Counted from the first letter of the stretch, positions 16,776 through 26,869 are shown. The stretch: 64,000 nt of DNA from Chloroflexota bacterium (GCA_018650845.1 JABIFF010000002.1:1-64000), one strand, 5' to 3'. A program made the numbers and translations. Notes: a model not told the origin generated them from the letters alone.

Positions 16776-18914
16776 ATGTCGACACCAAAATTGGTGTTGA
16801 TAATTATTTCTCTTGCTGTGGTTGTGGTACTGGCGGGTTGTGAAGAAAGGGATAGTGGCGATTCCGTCTCGAAAACGGATGATTCGAATGCAGAATTCCG
16901 TCCCTTTACGAACGTTGCCCCTGAACTTCTCGGTGAAGGCGCTGAGATAAAAAACCGTTACCCCGGCGTAGCCATATTCGATTTTGATCGAGACGGCGAT
17001 CTTGATTTTTACGTCACCTCGGCCGAAGCAGGTGCTCCTATCGAACAAGCTCGGGGAGAACTGAACAAGTTATTCCGCAACGATGACGGAACGTACGTCG
17101 ACGTAGCCGATGCTGCAGGTGTCGGGGCTGCCGCACACAATTCGAGTGCGGTTGCTGCGTGCGACTTCAACAACGACGGCTACCAAGACCTCTACGTGGG
17201 CGGCATGGGGCGTGTTGGAGACGAGCTCGACTATATTTCGACTGAACCCGGCTCAGAGCTGGAGTTCATCTCTGCCGACCGCCTCTACATAAACCAGAAA
17301 GACGGTACGTTCACCAACGCTACCGAGAGTTGGTTTGGTGAAAAGTTGAACGTGCGTTCAGCAGGATCGATCGCATGTGGCGATGTCGATAACGATGGTT
17401 GGCTCGACCTATACGTCGGCAATCGTAGCGATGTCGATTTCACCTCGTTCAATCATGCAAGCCACCCCGGTCACTACAACGTCATGTACCGCAACAATGG
17501 CGATTCGACGTTTGCCGATATCACCGATTCCGCTGGACTTGTAGCACCGCCAATCGTGATGCGCGATTCGTTCGGAGAGGCGATCATCTTCCCCGAAGAT
17601 GCAGCAGAAGGGGAGGGCTTTGAAGGCTTTGACCCTGAGCACCTCGACGCCAACGGCAATAGAGGCGGTGATCCCGCAGGTGAGACATGGGCGACTCTGT
17701 TTTTCGATCACGACGATGATGGCGATATCGATCTATGGCTCGCTGACGATGGCGACCGCCTGAAGGTCTACCGCAACGATTCAACCTCAGCGAACGTACG
17801 ATTCACTGATATCACCGCACCTATGGGCATCGACCAGTCCGGCGCGTGGATGGGCTTCGCATTGGGCGATATCGATGGCGATGCCGATCTCGACATGTTC
17901 ATTACGAACATCGGCTTCCACCCGGTCACTCGCGGTCCGAACAATACTCCCGGCGGAGCATGTTCGTACGCTGCCAATTTCCAGTGGGGCACGTGCTATC
18001 ACTACTTGCTGCGTAACGATGGCACTATACGAGTGCCGAGCGTTGGCACGATCGGTGTATTCCCAGACATTGCATGGTCAACAAAGGTCGAACCAAGCGC
18101 GGGGTCGCCGCCAGAGTCTCTCGATCCCAATCGAGTTAATCCTTTCTGGCGTACGCCGACCGGAGTTGCAGCTTACGACTTTGGCTTCGGAACAGCTTTC
18201 TTCGACTATGAAAACGATGGAGATCAAGACCTCTATTGGCTCGGTGCGATCATCTCTCCCGGTGAAGGTCCACGTGGTTTCCTATACCCCGGCTACGGCC
18301 GAATGCTGCTCAACGCTGGTGACGCTACGTTTAGCGACGTGACTGTTGAATCGCATCTCATCGACTCTAGAGACGTCGACTACACGTACACGGCACCGAA
18401 TCAGCTTGGATTCGATCGTAAAGAGCAACGGATAGGCCCTGAGTTCCATGAGAACGGAAAAGGGCTTGCTAAGGGAGATCTCAACGGTGATGGATATGCC
18501 GACTTAATCGGCACGAACTCCTCAGGACTGAAATTCAACCCCGATGGAGAAAGTACCCATTTGGTAGATGGTCCGTTGATGGTCTGGATGAACGGTGGTG
18601 GTGAGAATCATTGGATTACGCTTCGCCTAAAAGGCAGGCAGGGAATCGACGGGACTGGTTCAAATGCCGATGGCATCGGGGCGCGAGTCTGGGTCACACC
18701 TGCTGGTGAGAACAACGATCCAAAGAAGCAGGTTCAAGATGTTCTTGGCAGTTCAACATTCCTGTCGATGAACGCTCTCGACCTGACCTTCGGTTTAGGC
18801 GATGTCGATGAAATTGAAGAGATTGAAATTCTTTGGCCTAGCGGCAGAACTCAGATTCTCAGCGATATCGAAACGAATCAGGTGCTCGAGATCGAGGAGC
18901 CATCTGACGGGTAG
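16776..18914 (+). CDS. FG-GAP/VCBS-repeat lipoprotein with C-terminal ASPIC/UnbV domain
   Basis: A 712-residue secreted lipoprotein. The signal peptide starts at the ATG at 16776 and ends in the lipobox LAGC, so an upstream ATG (16725) is unlikely to be used. The body consists of many FG-GAP/VCBS calcium-binding repeats of the form DFDRDGDLDFYV, CDFNNDGYQDLYV, GDVDNDGWLDLYV and GDIDGDADLDMFI, which build a beta propeller. The C-terminal 80 or so residues (GIGARVWV, FGLGDVDEIEEIEILWPSG) are an ASPIC/UnbV domain, as in CRTAC1-like proteins. It is probably anchored outside the cytoplasmic membrane and may bind carbohydrate or protein. A thioredoxin-like lipoprotein follows on the same strand. 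Confidence 0.9.
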   Translation: MSTPKLVLIIISLAVVVVLAGCEERDSGDSVSKTDDSNAEFRPFTNVAPELLGEGAEIKNRYPGVAIFDFDRDGDLDFYVTSAEAGAPIEQARGELNKLFRNDDGTYVDVADAAGVGAAAHNSSAVAACDFNNDGYQDLYVGGMGRVGDELDYISTEPGSELEFISADRLYINQKDGTFTNATESWFGEKLNVRSAGSIACGDVDNDGWLDLYVGNRSDVDFTSFNHASHPGHYNVMYRNNGDSTFADITDSAGLVAPPIVMRDSFGEAIIFPEDAAEGEGFEGFDPEHLDANGNRGGDPAGETWATLFFDHDDDGDIDLWLADDGDRLKVYRNDSTSANVRFTDITAPMGIDQSGAWMGFALGDIDGDADLDMFITNIGFHPVTRGPNNTPGGACSYAANFQWGTCYHYLLRNDGTIRVPSVGTIGVFPDIAWSTKVEPSAGSPPESLDPNRVNPFWRTPTGVAAYDFGFGTAFFDYENDGDQDLYWLGAIISPGEGPRGFLYPGYGRMLLNAGDATFSDVTVESHLIDSRDVDYTYTAPNQLGFDRKEQRIGPEFHENGKGLAKGDLNGDGYADLIGTNSSGLKFNPDGESTHLVDGPLMVWMNGGGENHWITLRLKGRQGIDGTGSNADGIGARVWVTPAGENNDPKKQVQDVLGSSTFLSMNALDLTFGLGDVDEIEEIEILWPSGRTQILSDIETNQVLEIEEPSDG

Positions 18915-19050
18915 AGTTTTCTCGTAGATGAGTCGTTAAAGGCGAAGTCTTCGTATCAGCCGGAGTAGATGGGGTTGCGTAACATTCTGTGACGCATTCA
19001 ATTCATGCTCGCTCGCTTGCGTTATTGCTCACTTTTGGCTGGGACTCAGT

Positions 19051-20307
19051 TTGCCGATTCGCCTGACAACTAAATCGACCGCGTTCGCGGTATTCGCTTT
19101 GTCGCTACTGTTCGCACTTGTCATCTCCTGCGGAGGAGCAAACGAGCCTGAGGCACTAGATTCATCTGGCGCAAAAGAAGAACCACCGGAGCTTGCTAAA
19201 TCGGTTGCCGGGATATTGCCGCCGACCGTGACTCCAACCCCGCCTTCAAACGAATTCGCCATCGTCGGGCAGCCAGAACGCTTTCAGCTGGAAGATCTAT
19301 CTCTAGTAGGCATCAACGAATGGATCAACTCCGAGCCTCTTGAGCTTGATCAACTTGCTGCCGAAAACAAGCTCGTGTTGCTCGATTTTTGGACGTACAC
19401 CTGCGTGAATTGCGTTCGTACCTTTCCCTATCTGAAGGCATGGCACGATGCCTATGCCGATCTCGGCTTGGTGATCATCGGCGTGCACTCACCCGAGTTC
19501 GAATTCGAGAAAATTTCGGCGAACATTCAAGAAGCAGTCGAGCGTTACGGAATCGAATATCCAGTCGCAGTCGATAGCGATAAAGCCACTTGGGATAAGT
19601 ACGGTAACCACTTCTGGCCCTCGAAATATCTGATTACCGTTGGACCTAACGGAGAGAGCTCTGTCGTGCTCAGGCATTTCGGCGAGGGCGGCTACCGGGA
19701 ATTTGAATCGACGATTCTCGTTGAGCTAAATCGTCTTGGGCGGGATACGGACCATCTAAGAACCATTAACCCCGTCGGTCCTGACCGCTCAGAAAACGCA
19801 CACACGATCACCAGAGAGCTTTATGGGGGATATTCGAGCAACTACCTGTCGGATGGCCTCTACGCTGGACAGGACGACTACTACATCGCTCCCGACACGA
19901 CAGTCGACTACGTTGATGATGGGACGCGCCGGCACGGGCAGTTCTTTTTGGACGGCGAGTGGATCAACACTGAAGACGCAGTCGTTAGCGGTTATGTTGC
20001 GGAGAATGGTTCGTCGCAGTTTGCGTTCGAGTTCTTCGCTACCTCTGTGAACTCTGTGCTTAGCTCTTCGGATGGCCCCGTCGACCTAATTGTCGAACTC
20101 GATGGCAAGCCGCTTACTCGTGATCAGGCAGGGTTCGATATCTCTTGGAATTCCGACGATACCAGCGTTGTCGAGGTCGATGATGCTCGCCTGTACCAGC
20201 TGGTGGAACTACCCGAATTTGGAAAACACGAACTCGTGTTAAAAACAAACTCCGAAGGCCTGGCGATTTACACCGTGACCTTCGGAGTCAATAAGTTCGG
20301 ACCTTGA
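19051..20307 (+). CDS. Thioredoxin-like (TlpA/DipZ-C-type) lipoprotein
   Basis: A 418-residue exported lipoprotein. The signal peptide ends in VISC, followed by a Pro/Thr-rich linker. A thioredoxin fold then begins with LVLLDFWTYTCVNCVRTFPYL, where TCVNC is the redox CxxC, and continues with GLVIIGVHSPEFEFE and NHFWPSKYLITVGPNG. The last 170 residues form a beta-rich domain like that following the thioredoxin module in DipZ-type proteins (YLSDGLYAGQDDYYIAPDTTVDY) and may bind carbohydrate. It probably handles disulfides outside the membrane. The start is a TTG, chosen because the signal peptide begins there. Confidence 0.87.
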   Translation: MPIRLTTKSTAFAVFALSLLFALVISCGGANEPEALDSSGAKEEPPELAKSVAGILPPTVTPTPPSNEFAIVGQPERFQLEDLSLVGINEWINSEPLELDQLAAENKLVLLDFWTYTCVNCVRTFPYLKAWHDAYADLGLVIIGVHSPEFEFEKISANIQEAVERYGIEYPVAVDSDKATWDKYGNHFWPSKYLITVGPNGESSVVLRHFGEGGYREFESTILVELNRLGRDTDHLRTINPVGPDRSENAHTITRELYGGYSSNYLSDGLYAGQDDYYIAPDTTVDYVDDGTRRHGQFFLDGEWINTEDAVVSGYVAENGSSQFAFEFFATSVNSVLSSSDGPVDLIVELDGKPLTRDQAGFDISWNSDDTSVVEVDDARLYQLVELPEFGKHELVLKTNSEGLAIYTVTFGVNKFGP

Positions 20308-20314
20308 CTGCAGT

Positions 20315-21376
20315 CTAGATAGACATGTCGGCTGGAATAGCCTTGATGGTCTCTTTCTCAGTCTGGAAAGTGCTTGTGATGTCCGGGTTGGTCATCTCGC
20401 CCTTTTCCTGATGCAAGAAGCACGTAGCAAGCTGATGTTCGTTCATCAGGTACTGCAGTGGCTTCGATTCGTTGCAGTGTTCCATCACAGCAGGGCAACG
20501 GTCTGCGAATCGGCAACCGTTCATCTGTGTGTCGCCAGTGTCCCAGTTTTGCTGAGGCGGCTCAGAACCCCAACGGTTCTTAGGATCAGGCTGCGGAATC
20601 GACTCGATCAACAGCTGTGTGTATGGGTGCTGAGGACTCGGGATAACCGCATCAACGGTTCCCGCTTCTACAACAGTTCCACGGTACATAACCATGATGT
20701 TGTCGCTGATTTGGTAGGCAGTTGTGAGGTCATGTGTGATGTACACAACTGAGATACCAAGATCTCGGTTTAGTCGGCGAATCGAGTCGAGAATTGTTGC
20801 TCGAAGCGAAGCGTCAACCATGGAAACTGGCTCGTCAGCGAGAATCACACGAGGCTTCAGAAGAAGCGCCCGAGCAACCATGATTCGCTGTCGCTGACCA
20901 CCACTCAATTGGTGAGGGAAGCGTCCGAGAGTTTCCTCGGGTAGTAGACCAACCATCTCGAGTGCATCTTCGATCATGCGCTTCTTCTCTTTGTCCGAAG
21001 ACGCAAGCTTGAAGTTCTTGATCGGAGCATCGAGAACGTGGTCGACTTTATAGAACGGGTTGTAAGACTCAAAGGGATCTTGGAAGATCGGCTGAATCTC
21101 ACGACGGAAGTTTCGGCGTTCACGTCGCGTTAGCTTCGTGAAGTCCTTACCTCTGTAAAGCATTCGTCCATCGCTAGGCACGTGGCTTCCAAGAAGAAGT
21201 CGGGCAAGAGTTGTCTTACCACTTCCACTTTCACCAGCAACCGTTGTGATAGAGGGTTCGTCTTCGTCGATGCTGAGTGAAACATCATCAACGGCAACGG
21301 TAACCTGTCCGTTTCCGAACATACCTTCGCTACCGAAGGTTTTGGTTACGTGATCGAGTTCGAGGAACGTGCTCAC
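20315..21376 (-). CDS. Peptide/nickel-type ABC transporter ATPase (DppF/OppF-like)
   Basis: A 353-residue ATP-binding subunit of an oligopeptide-type ABC importer. It has Walker A GESGSGKTTLA, the signature LSGGQRQRIMVARALLLKP, and Walker B RVILADEPVSMVD. The C-terminal oligopeptide-transporter region carries C-rich CRFADRCPAVMEHC...ATCFLH, which may bind an Fe-S cluster in this family. Unusually the Walker B is followed by VSMVDASLR, as in other DppF proteins. It starts with GTG overlapping the DppD-like stop by four bases (GTGA) and is the last gene of a four-gene minus-strand operon. Confidence 0.93.
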   Translation of the reverse strand: MSTFLELDHVTKTFGSEGMFGNGQVTVAVDDVSLSIDEDEPSITTVAGESGSGKTTLARLLLGSHVPSDGRMLYRGKDFTKLTRRERRNFRREIQPIFQDPFESYNPFYKVDHVLDAPIKNFKLASSDKEKKRMIEDALEMVGLLPEETLGRFPHQLSGGQRQRIMVARALLLKPRVILADEPVSMVDASLRATILDSIRRLNRDLGISVVYITHDLTTAYQISDNIMVMYRGTVVEAGTVDAVIPSPQHPYTQLLIESIPQPDPKNRWGSEPPQQNWDTGDTQMNGCRFADRCPAVMEHCNESKPLQYLMNEHQLATCFLHQEKGEMTNPDITSTFQTEKETIKAIPADMSI

Positions 21377-22437
21377 GATTGGCCCTCACCTTCGTACAAG
21401 TGGCAAGCCGTTTCACGACGACCGCCAAGATTTAGTGTCTGAGGAACCGATTGGTCGCACTTGTCGAACCGCGATGGGCATCGATCTGCGAACGCACAGC
21501 TATTCGGCAAATTAATCAACCGTGGGGGAAGTCCGGGAATTCCAAGAAATTCTCGCTTCTCCTGCAGTGATGGCAGAGATCGAATCAGCAGCTTCGTGTA
21601 AGGGTGCTTAGGATCGCTAAACACTTCTTCCACTGGGCCAACTTCAACAAGCTTGCCTGCGTACATCACACCAATGGTGTCGGCGAACTGGGCAACAAGA
21701 CCCATATCGTGACCCACAAGCATGATCGAAGCATCCAAGCCCTCTTGCAACCGACCAAGCGTCTGCATGATCTGTCGCTGAACAACAACGTCAAGAGCTG
21801 ATGTTGGCTCGTCAGCGATGATGAGGTTAGGGCGGAGGGAAATTCCGATCGCCATAGCCACACGCTGCTTCATTCCACCTGAAAGTTCATGTGGGTACAA
21901 ACGGGCTACACCGGGGCGTAGACCAACACGAATCAGTAGATCGCGAACGAACTCTTTTAGTTCGTCTTTGGACAGCGCTTTGTCATCCTCGCTACGGTGG
22001 TCGAGGAACCCATCAACGATCTGTCGTTCAATCCGCATAACCGGGTTGAGCGAGTTCATTGCACCCTGGGGAACAAGAGCCAGCTCAGAAAGCCGAGTCT
22101 TGCGCATTTCATTTTCCGAAAGCTTCGTGACATCTCGCCCATTGAGAGTCACGCTGCCTTTGGCGATGTGCCCAGGAGGGCGGGTGAGTCGCATCAGGCC
22201 CATAGCAAGAGTTGTCTTGCCTGAACCCGATTCACCAACGAGTGCGAAACGTTCACCCTGCTTGAGAGTGAATGTGACGTCGTCACACGCTTTTACTGTG
22301 CCGGAATCGGTCTCGTAGTAGACCGAAAAGTTCTCGACGACCAGAGCGTCGACATCGGTAATCCGAGCGTCCGCTCTATAAGTCTGTATTGCTTGTTCGG
22401 TGCTCAAACGCGTTTCCTCAATCGTGGGTTGGACCAT
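21373..22437 (-). CDS. Peptide/nickel-type ABC transporter ATPase (DppD/OppD-like)
   Basis: The second ATPase subunit, 354 residues from the upstream ATG. It has Walker A GESGSGKTTLAMG, the signature LSGGMKQRVAMAIGISLRP and Walker B LIIADEPTSALDV, followed by the Cys-containing C-terminal segment CAFADRCPSRFDKC. Pairing of GGM-signature and GGQ-signature ATPases is standard for DppD/DppF systems. The ATG at 22437 lies 34 bases inside the permease gene. A TTG at 22407, overlapping the permease stop (TTGA) with GAGG about eight bases upstream, is an equally plausible start. Confidence 0.93.
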   Translation of the reverse strand: MVQPTIEETRLSTEQAIQTYRADARITDVDALVVENFSVYYETDSGTVKACDDVTFTLKQGERFALVGESGSGKTTLAMGLMRLTRPPGHIAKGSVTLNGRDVTKLSENEMRKTRLSELALVPQGAMNSLNPVMRIERQIVDGFLDHRSEDDKALSKDELKEFVRDLLIRVGLRPGVARLYPHELSGGMKQRVAMAIGISLRPNLIIADEPTSALDVVVQRQIMQTLGRLQEGLDASIMLVGHDMGLVAQFADTIGVMYAGKLVEVGPVEEVFSDPKHPYTKLLIRSLPSLQEKREFLGIPGLPPRLINLPNSCAFADRCPSRFDKCDQSVPQTLNLGGRRETACHLYEGEGQS

Positions 22438-23327
22438 TCATCCAATCCTGATGAAATCAAGAACAGGCTGACGAATACGATCACGATTGCAGCCAATGGC
22501 GGAAGCCACCACCACCACATACCGAGCGTGATCGAGGAGAACTGAATGTTCCAGTAAATCGTCATACCCAGAGTTGGGTCACTAAGGTTGCCTAGTCCGA
22601 TGGCTTCAAGGCCGATAGAAGCGAGAATCGCTCCTGCGACAGAACCAACAAGGCTGGCAGTGATGTACGGAATAAGGTTTGGCATCATTTCCTTGAAGAT
22701 AATGCCCATGCCGCTGGTACCAGAAAGTCGTGAAAGCTCTACATAAGCCTGTTCACGCATTACCAGCACCTGAGATCGAATCGTGCGTGCTGGGAAAACC
22801 CAACTGGTGAGACCAATTGCGATACCAAGCTCATCGGTAGAAAGTTCTCGACCGATGTTGATTCGAACAAGAATCAGAATGAGAAGAGCTGGCATAGCCA
22901 GTCCAACGTCAACTACTGATCGAATAGCGCCGTCAACGACACCACGGTAGTAAGCAGCCAAGAAAGCTGCGACGGTACCTAGTCCGATAGCCACACCACC
23001 GGCGATTAGGCCGATACGTAGCGTGAGCGGAGTACCAAGAATTGCAACAGCGAGAAGGTCTCGTCCCTGCGTGTCAGTACCGAACGGGTGTGCCCCAGTA
23101 GGGCCGAGCCGTGTTGGTGCAGACAGTGGTCGGAACATTTCTGTTTCCCAAACCAAGTGGCCGAGGCCTACAAGGAACAGCATTCCGAACAGTAGCACCG
23201 ATCCTACGATCAGCGATGGGTTACGGAGTGCGTACTTCTTGATTGGAGTAACGCGTTCTTCATTGAACTGTTTCCAGCCGCCCTGGCCCGCAACGTCAGC
23301 TTGTAGAGATGAAAGTGATTCAGTCAT
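22404..23327 (-). CDS. Peptide/nickel-type ABC transporter permease (DppC-like)
   Basis: A 307-residue inner-membrane permease. An N-terminal cytoplasmic stretch leads to the first membrane helix (SLIVGSVLLFGMLFLVGLGHL) and the typical periplasmic segment HPFGTDTQGRDLLAVAILGTPLTLRIGL, a hallmark of DppC/OppC. The cytoplasmic coupling loop includes EQAYVELSRLSGTSGMGIIFKEMMPN (the EAA motif). Its ATG overlaps the DppB-like stop as TAATG, indicating translational coupling. Confidence 0.93.
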   Translation of the reverse strand: MTESLSSLQADVAGQGGWKQFNEERVTPIKKYALRNPSLIVGSVLLFGMLFLVGLGHLVWETEMFRPLSAPTRLGPTGAHPFGTDTQGRDLLAVAILGTPLTLRIGLIAGGVAIGLGTVAAFLAAYYRGVVDGAIRSVVDVGLAMPALLILILVRINIGRELSTDELGIAIGLTSWVFPARTIRSQVLVMREQAYVELSRLSGTSGMGIIFKEMMPNLIPYITASLVGSVAGAILASIGLEAIGLGNLSDPTLGMTIYWNIQFSSITLGMWWWWLPPLAAIVIVFVSLFLISSGLDEWSNPRLRKRV

Positions 23328-24406
23328 TACGAGTTCCTCACCCTGATCCTAGGATCAAGCAACGGGTAGAGAACGTCGAGCAGGAACGTTGCACCTGCGA
23401 TACCAAGAATGATCACGATCACAATTCCTCGAATAACGAAGAAGTCTGAAAGTCGAATCGCCTGGAAAAGAATGTCGCCAATACCTGGGTATGAGAACAC
23501 ACGTTCAACAAGCACCTGACCAGTAACGATTGTTCCGAGAACAAGAGCGAGACCGGTTACCTGTGGAAGCAGAGCGTTTCGCACTGCGTACCGCATGAAG
23601 ATGCGTGAACCCTTCAAGCCTTTAGCATCGGCCTGAATCATGTAGTCCTCACCCTGCGTGTTGATCATCATGCCTCTCATACCGATGGCCCAGAAGCCAA
23701 TAGCAGAGAAGATGATTGCGAACGCTGGCAGTATTGCGTGCCTGAGCACGTCGATAGCGAACTCGAAACTCATGTTAGGCAGAGTCGCCGGTGAATAACC
23801 ACCGAACAACGGCAGCCAACCGAGTTTGAATGCAACCACGAAAATCAAAATCATGGCAAGCAAATACTGCGGAATTGCCGAAAGGGTTAGCAGCGGCATA
23901 AACACATATTGAAGCCAGCCCGGTTTTCTAGGCCAGCCCAGTATCGCCCCCGCGAGCGTCCCTAAGACGAATGCAAGCAGCGTTACCGTTCCCATCAGTC
24001 CGAGAGTCCACATTAGTGACTCAAAAACGATGTCGTTCACAGTTCTAGGGAAAAACGCAATGGAAACACCAAGATTCAGTTTCGCAAGATCCTTAAGGAA
24101 GTTGGTGTACTGAACCCACATAGGTTGATCCAAGCCAAACCGCTTCTGGTAAGACTTGGCCATCGCATCAAGACCCGTCTGCATCGCACCACCGCGTTGT
24201 GCTTCGAGTAGAAGCTTCTCTTTAACGGGGTCCTGTCCGGAAAGTCGAGGAATGATGAAGATGATCGTGCTGGCGAGCCAGACTACAAAGAGAAAGAACA
24301 GGAATCTCTTCACAATGAAATGACCGAGAACACCCATGATTATCCGGGTGATCGATGTGCCATTCGACGGTGAAGAGTTATCAACTGCCTGCGTTTGTTC
24401 TGTCAC
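23327..24406 (-). CDS. Peptide/nickel-type ABC transporter permease (DppB-like)
   Basis: A 359-residue inner-membrane permease and first gene of the transporter operon. The N-terminal helix (FLFFLFVVWLASTIIFIIPRL) is followed by a periplasmic loop with RFGLDQPMWVQYTNFLKDLAKLNLG, the usual DppB/OppB signature (LGLDxPxxxxY..), and the EAA-type loop EDYMIQADAKGLKGSRIFMRYAVRNALLPQ. The C-terminus ends YPLLDPRIRVRNS, the conserved DPRIR motif of these proteins. The gene faces away from the solute-binding lipoprotein gene across a 404-base regulatory gap. Confidence 0.94.
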   Translation of the reverse strand: MTEQTQAVDNSSPSNGTSITRIIMGVLGHFIVKRFLFFLFVVWLASTIIFIIPRLSGQDPVKEKLLLEAQRGGAMQTGLDAMAKSYQKRFGLDQPMWVQYTNFLKDLAKLNLGVSIAFFPRTVNDIVFESLMWTLGLMGTVTLLAFVLGTLAGAILGWPRKPGWLQYVFMPLLTLSAIPQYLLAMILIFVVAFKLGWLPLFGGYSPATLPNMSFEFAIDVLRHAILPAFAIIFSAIGFWAIGMRGMMINTQGEDYMIQADAKGLKGSRIFMRYAVRNALLPQVTGLALVLGTIVTGQVLVERVFSYPGIGDILFQAIRLSDFFVIRGIVIVIILGIAGATFLLDVLYPLLDPRIRVRNS

Positions 24407-24453
24407 GGGCTAAAACTCAATTCAATAATGTCTGAAATCGACAGTGCAACTAA

Positions 24454-24480
24454 CAATATTTGATTAGTCACCAAATATTG
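24454..24480. promoter_or_regulatory. Perfect inverted repeat, candidate operator of the transporter operon
   Basis: CAATATTTG (24454-24462) and CAAATATTG (24472-24480) are perfect complements separated by nine bases. The site lies 48-74 bases upstream of the DppB-like start. The AT-rich arms and absence of a T-tract argue for a protein-binding operator rather than a terminator. No candidate regulator gene is adjacent. The rest of the 404-base divergent gap (24407-24810) shows the sigma-70-like promoter at 24709 and no gene. Confidence 0.5.
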
Positions 24481-24708
24481 GGATTTCTGGCGTCCAAAGA
24501 TAACAAGTGTTTACGTCGCTGGCTATGTTGTATTCGAGTCAGTCGACCGCAGCATCGAAATTCGTGATTTTTTTTCACCTACTTTTTTAACCGTAAATTC
24601 ACTATTCAACGGTTCTATCTCGAATGAACAAGCTATGAGAGTGGTCTGGACGCGTTCTTAAAGGTGAAGCAATATTGAAATTATGACTTCGAATCAAGTT
24701 AACGAATG

Positions 24709-24737
24709 TTGACTCCCCAGTTGGATTCGGATATAAA
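24709..24737 (+). promoter_or_regulatory. Sigma-70-type promoter for the solute-binding lipoprotein
   Basis: TTGACT (24709-24714) and TATAAA (24732-24737) are separated by exactly 17 bases, a near-consensus -35/-10 pair. The implied start of transcription is near 24744, leaving a leader of about 65 bases with CGGAGG shortly before the ATG at 24811. This fits the high expression normally needed for transporter binding proteins. Confidence 0.65.
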
Positions 24738-24810
24738 TTCTTGCCACAGATAAACGCTGTCGCTTGACGGCACATCTAGTTTCGCGTCTGACATTTATTC
24801 GGAGGTCAGC

Positions 24811-26679
24811 ATGACATTTACTGAGAGGTGGAGAATTCTCTTCCTCGCCATGCTTTCAATTGCCCTTGTTGCGGCAATTGCTTGTGGTGGCGGAGATGAC
24901 GAAGACTCTGACGATGGCGCAGGCTCCGAGCCGGCTGCCACGACTGCACCTGCTGCAGACCCTACAGAGGCTCCGGCCGCTGAAGAGCCTGCAGGCAAGG
25001 TTGCAATTGAAGAGATCGATCGGGACGACACATTCATCGGCTACCTTGGTGGTGCTGAAGGACGTTTCGTAGACCACGAACTCTGGAACCCATACGCCAT
25101 TGGTGCAAACCACCAATCTGGTCCAAACATCATCTTTGAGCCACTCGCATTCTTTAGTGCGTTTGACGACAAGACGATCCCTTGGCTCGCTGAGAGCTGG
25201 GACTGGAACGGCGACTTTACTGAGTTGACGATGAACCTACGATCAGGAATTAACTGGTCAGACGGTGAAGAGTTCAACGCAGACGACGTTGTTTACACGT
25301 TGAACACTCTTAAGGACCTCAAAGAAGAAGTCCGCTGGGGTAACGACATCGACAACGCTATGAACCACGCGGAAAAAGTCGACAGCCACACCGTAAAGGT
25401 GTTCCTTGACCGACCAGACCCACGATTCATGTTCCTCCTTACATACAAGTTCGACATTGGTGTGTACATGGTGCCAGAGCACCACTACAACGGCCGAGAC
25501 TGGACTACGTTCAAGGACTACGACCCAGCCAAGGGATTCCCGCTAAGCACGGGCCCATGGAAGGTTGTTTCTGGAACACCAGAGCAGAAAATCATCGACC
25601 GCCGCGATTCGTGGTGGGGTGAAGGCGTATCTGACCTCGGTCAGTTCGGCAAACTGCCTGGACCACAACGTGTCATCTACTTGCCAACACCTGACCAGAC
25701 GGTTCGGTCGCAGGCTTTGATTTCTGACACTGTTGACTACTCAGCAATGACCACACCTGCGGTTATCGTTGAGACAATGGGCAAGAACTCTGATCTTGTC
25801 ACTCACACTGGTACAGACTCTCCTTTCGGATATGTTGACTGGTGGCCGGTCTCGATTGGTTTCAACGACTCCGGTAAGTTCGGTCCTTACGACGACAAGA
25901 ACGTTCGATGGGCATTCAGCTACTTCCTTAACCGGCAGGAACTGAGTGACGTAGCCTACGACGGTGCAGCGGCATTCAACCCACTCACCATGCCTGGTTA
26001 CCCACCACTGAAGAAGTACTTTGACTCAGTAGCGGACCTACTAGCAGAGATGGACACCACCGAGCACAACCCAGCCAAGGCTGCAGGTTTGCTAGAAGGT
26101 GCTGGCTACTCGAAGGATGGCGATGGCAACTGGGTTGACGCTCAGGGCAACGGCATCAACTGTGAAATCATCGGTTTCAGCCCGTGGGTGGACCTCGGTC
26201 CTATCACAGCTGAGCAGCTCCGACGTGAGGGCATCAACGCCACTTACTCTCAGCCGCCTGATGCTTCTTCACGAATGGCTGAAGGTAACTTCGAATGTCT
26301 GATGTTTGGACACGGCGGATCGGTCCGTGACCCTTACTTCACCATGAAGCTTTACCAGTCAGCATCAGTAAACATTCCTGGTGGTCACCAGGTCAACTTC
26401 TACCACTGGGAAAACGAGCGGTGGGATGAACTTACTGACGAAGTCGCAAAGACTCACCCTGATGACATCGACACGATGCAGGAACTATGGCACGAAGCCA
26501 TGGAAATCTGGATCACAGAACTTCCGGACGTTCCAGTTCTTGAGTTCTACCACCGCATCATCATGAGTGAAAAGCGATGGACTAACTGGCCTCTTGGCGG
26601 ACAGACCTCTGGCTACGTGAACGAGGCCTCTTGGCACCTCACGTGGGGATTGGTTCTGCACGCTCTCGAAGCTAAGTAG
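24811..26679 (+). CDS. ABC transporter solute-binding lipoprotein, family 5 (peptide/oligosaccharide)
   Basis: A 622-residue substrate-binding lipoprotein. The signal peptide ([15 protein letters not shown]...) ends in AAIAC, followed by an acidic Asp/Glu/Ala/Pro-rich tether of some 45 residues. The family 5 core shows [47 protein letters not shown] and the later GPWKVV and [14 protein letters not shown] segments. Family 5 proteins bind peptides, nickel, opines or oligosaccharides; several Trp/Tyr residues near the C-terminus would allow a sugar ligand. It is divergent from the four transporter genes and ends just before a strong terminator, so it is probably a separate, more abundant transcript. 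Codon use looks strongly biased compared with its neighbours. Confidence 0.94.
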   Translation: MTFTERWRILFLAMLSIALVAAIACGGGDDEDSDDGAGSEPAATTAPAADPTEAPAAEEPAGKVAIEEIDRDDTFIGYLGGAEGRFVDHELWNPYAIGANHQSGPNIIFEPLAFFSAFDDKTIPWLAESWDWNGDFTELTMNLRSGINWSDGEEFNADDVVYTLNTLKDLKEEVRWGNDIDNAMNHAEKVDSHTVKVFLDRPDPRFMFLLTYKFDIGVYMVPEHHYNGRDWTTFKDYDPAKGFPLSTGPWKVVSGTPEQKIIDRRDSWWGEGVSDLGQFGKLPGPQRVIYLPTPDQTVRSQALISDTVDYSAMTTPAVIVETMGKNSDLVTHTGTDSPFGYVDWWPVSIGFNDSGKFGPYDDKNVRWAFSYFLNRQELSDVAYDGAAAFNPLTMPGYPPLKKYFDSVADLLAEMDTTEHNPAKAAGLLEGAGYSKDGDGNWVDAQGNGINCEIIGFSPWVDLGPITAEQLRREGINATYSQPPDASSRMAEGNFECLMFGHGGSVRDPYFTMKLYQSASVNIPGGHQVNFYHWENERWDELTDEVAKTHPDDIDTMQELWHEAMEIWITELPDVPVLEFYHRIIMSEKRWTNWPLGGQTSGYVNEASWHLTWGLVLHALEAK

Positions 26680-26724
26680 TAAAACTCTAGTAGTTTTTAC
26701 TACTTGAGCTAACAGACGCAAACG

Positions 26725-26758
26725 AAGCGCCCCTGTCATTTGGCAGGGGCGCTTTTTT
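26725..26758 (+). terminator. Rho-independent terminator after the solute-binding lipoprotein
   Basis: Perfect stem GCGCCCCTG (26727-26735) / CAGGGGCGC (26744-26752), extended by AA/TT, with an eight-base loop and followed by TTTTTT. It lies 46 bases past the stop codon. Confidence 0.92.
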
Positions 26759-26869
26759 ATTTAACTCACAGGCTTTTCTATTCCCGATCGAATCTCACCA
26801 CGTGCTGCTTGTGGAGTGCTATATCCTTCGGCAAAAGTTCAAATCAGATTCAGGGTGGGAATTCGAAAA

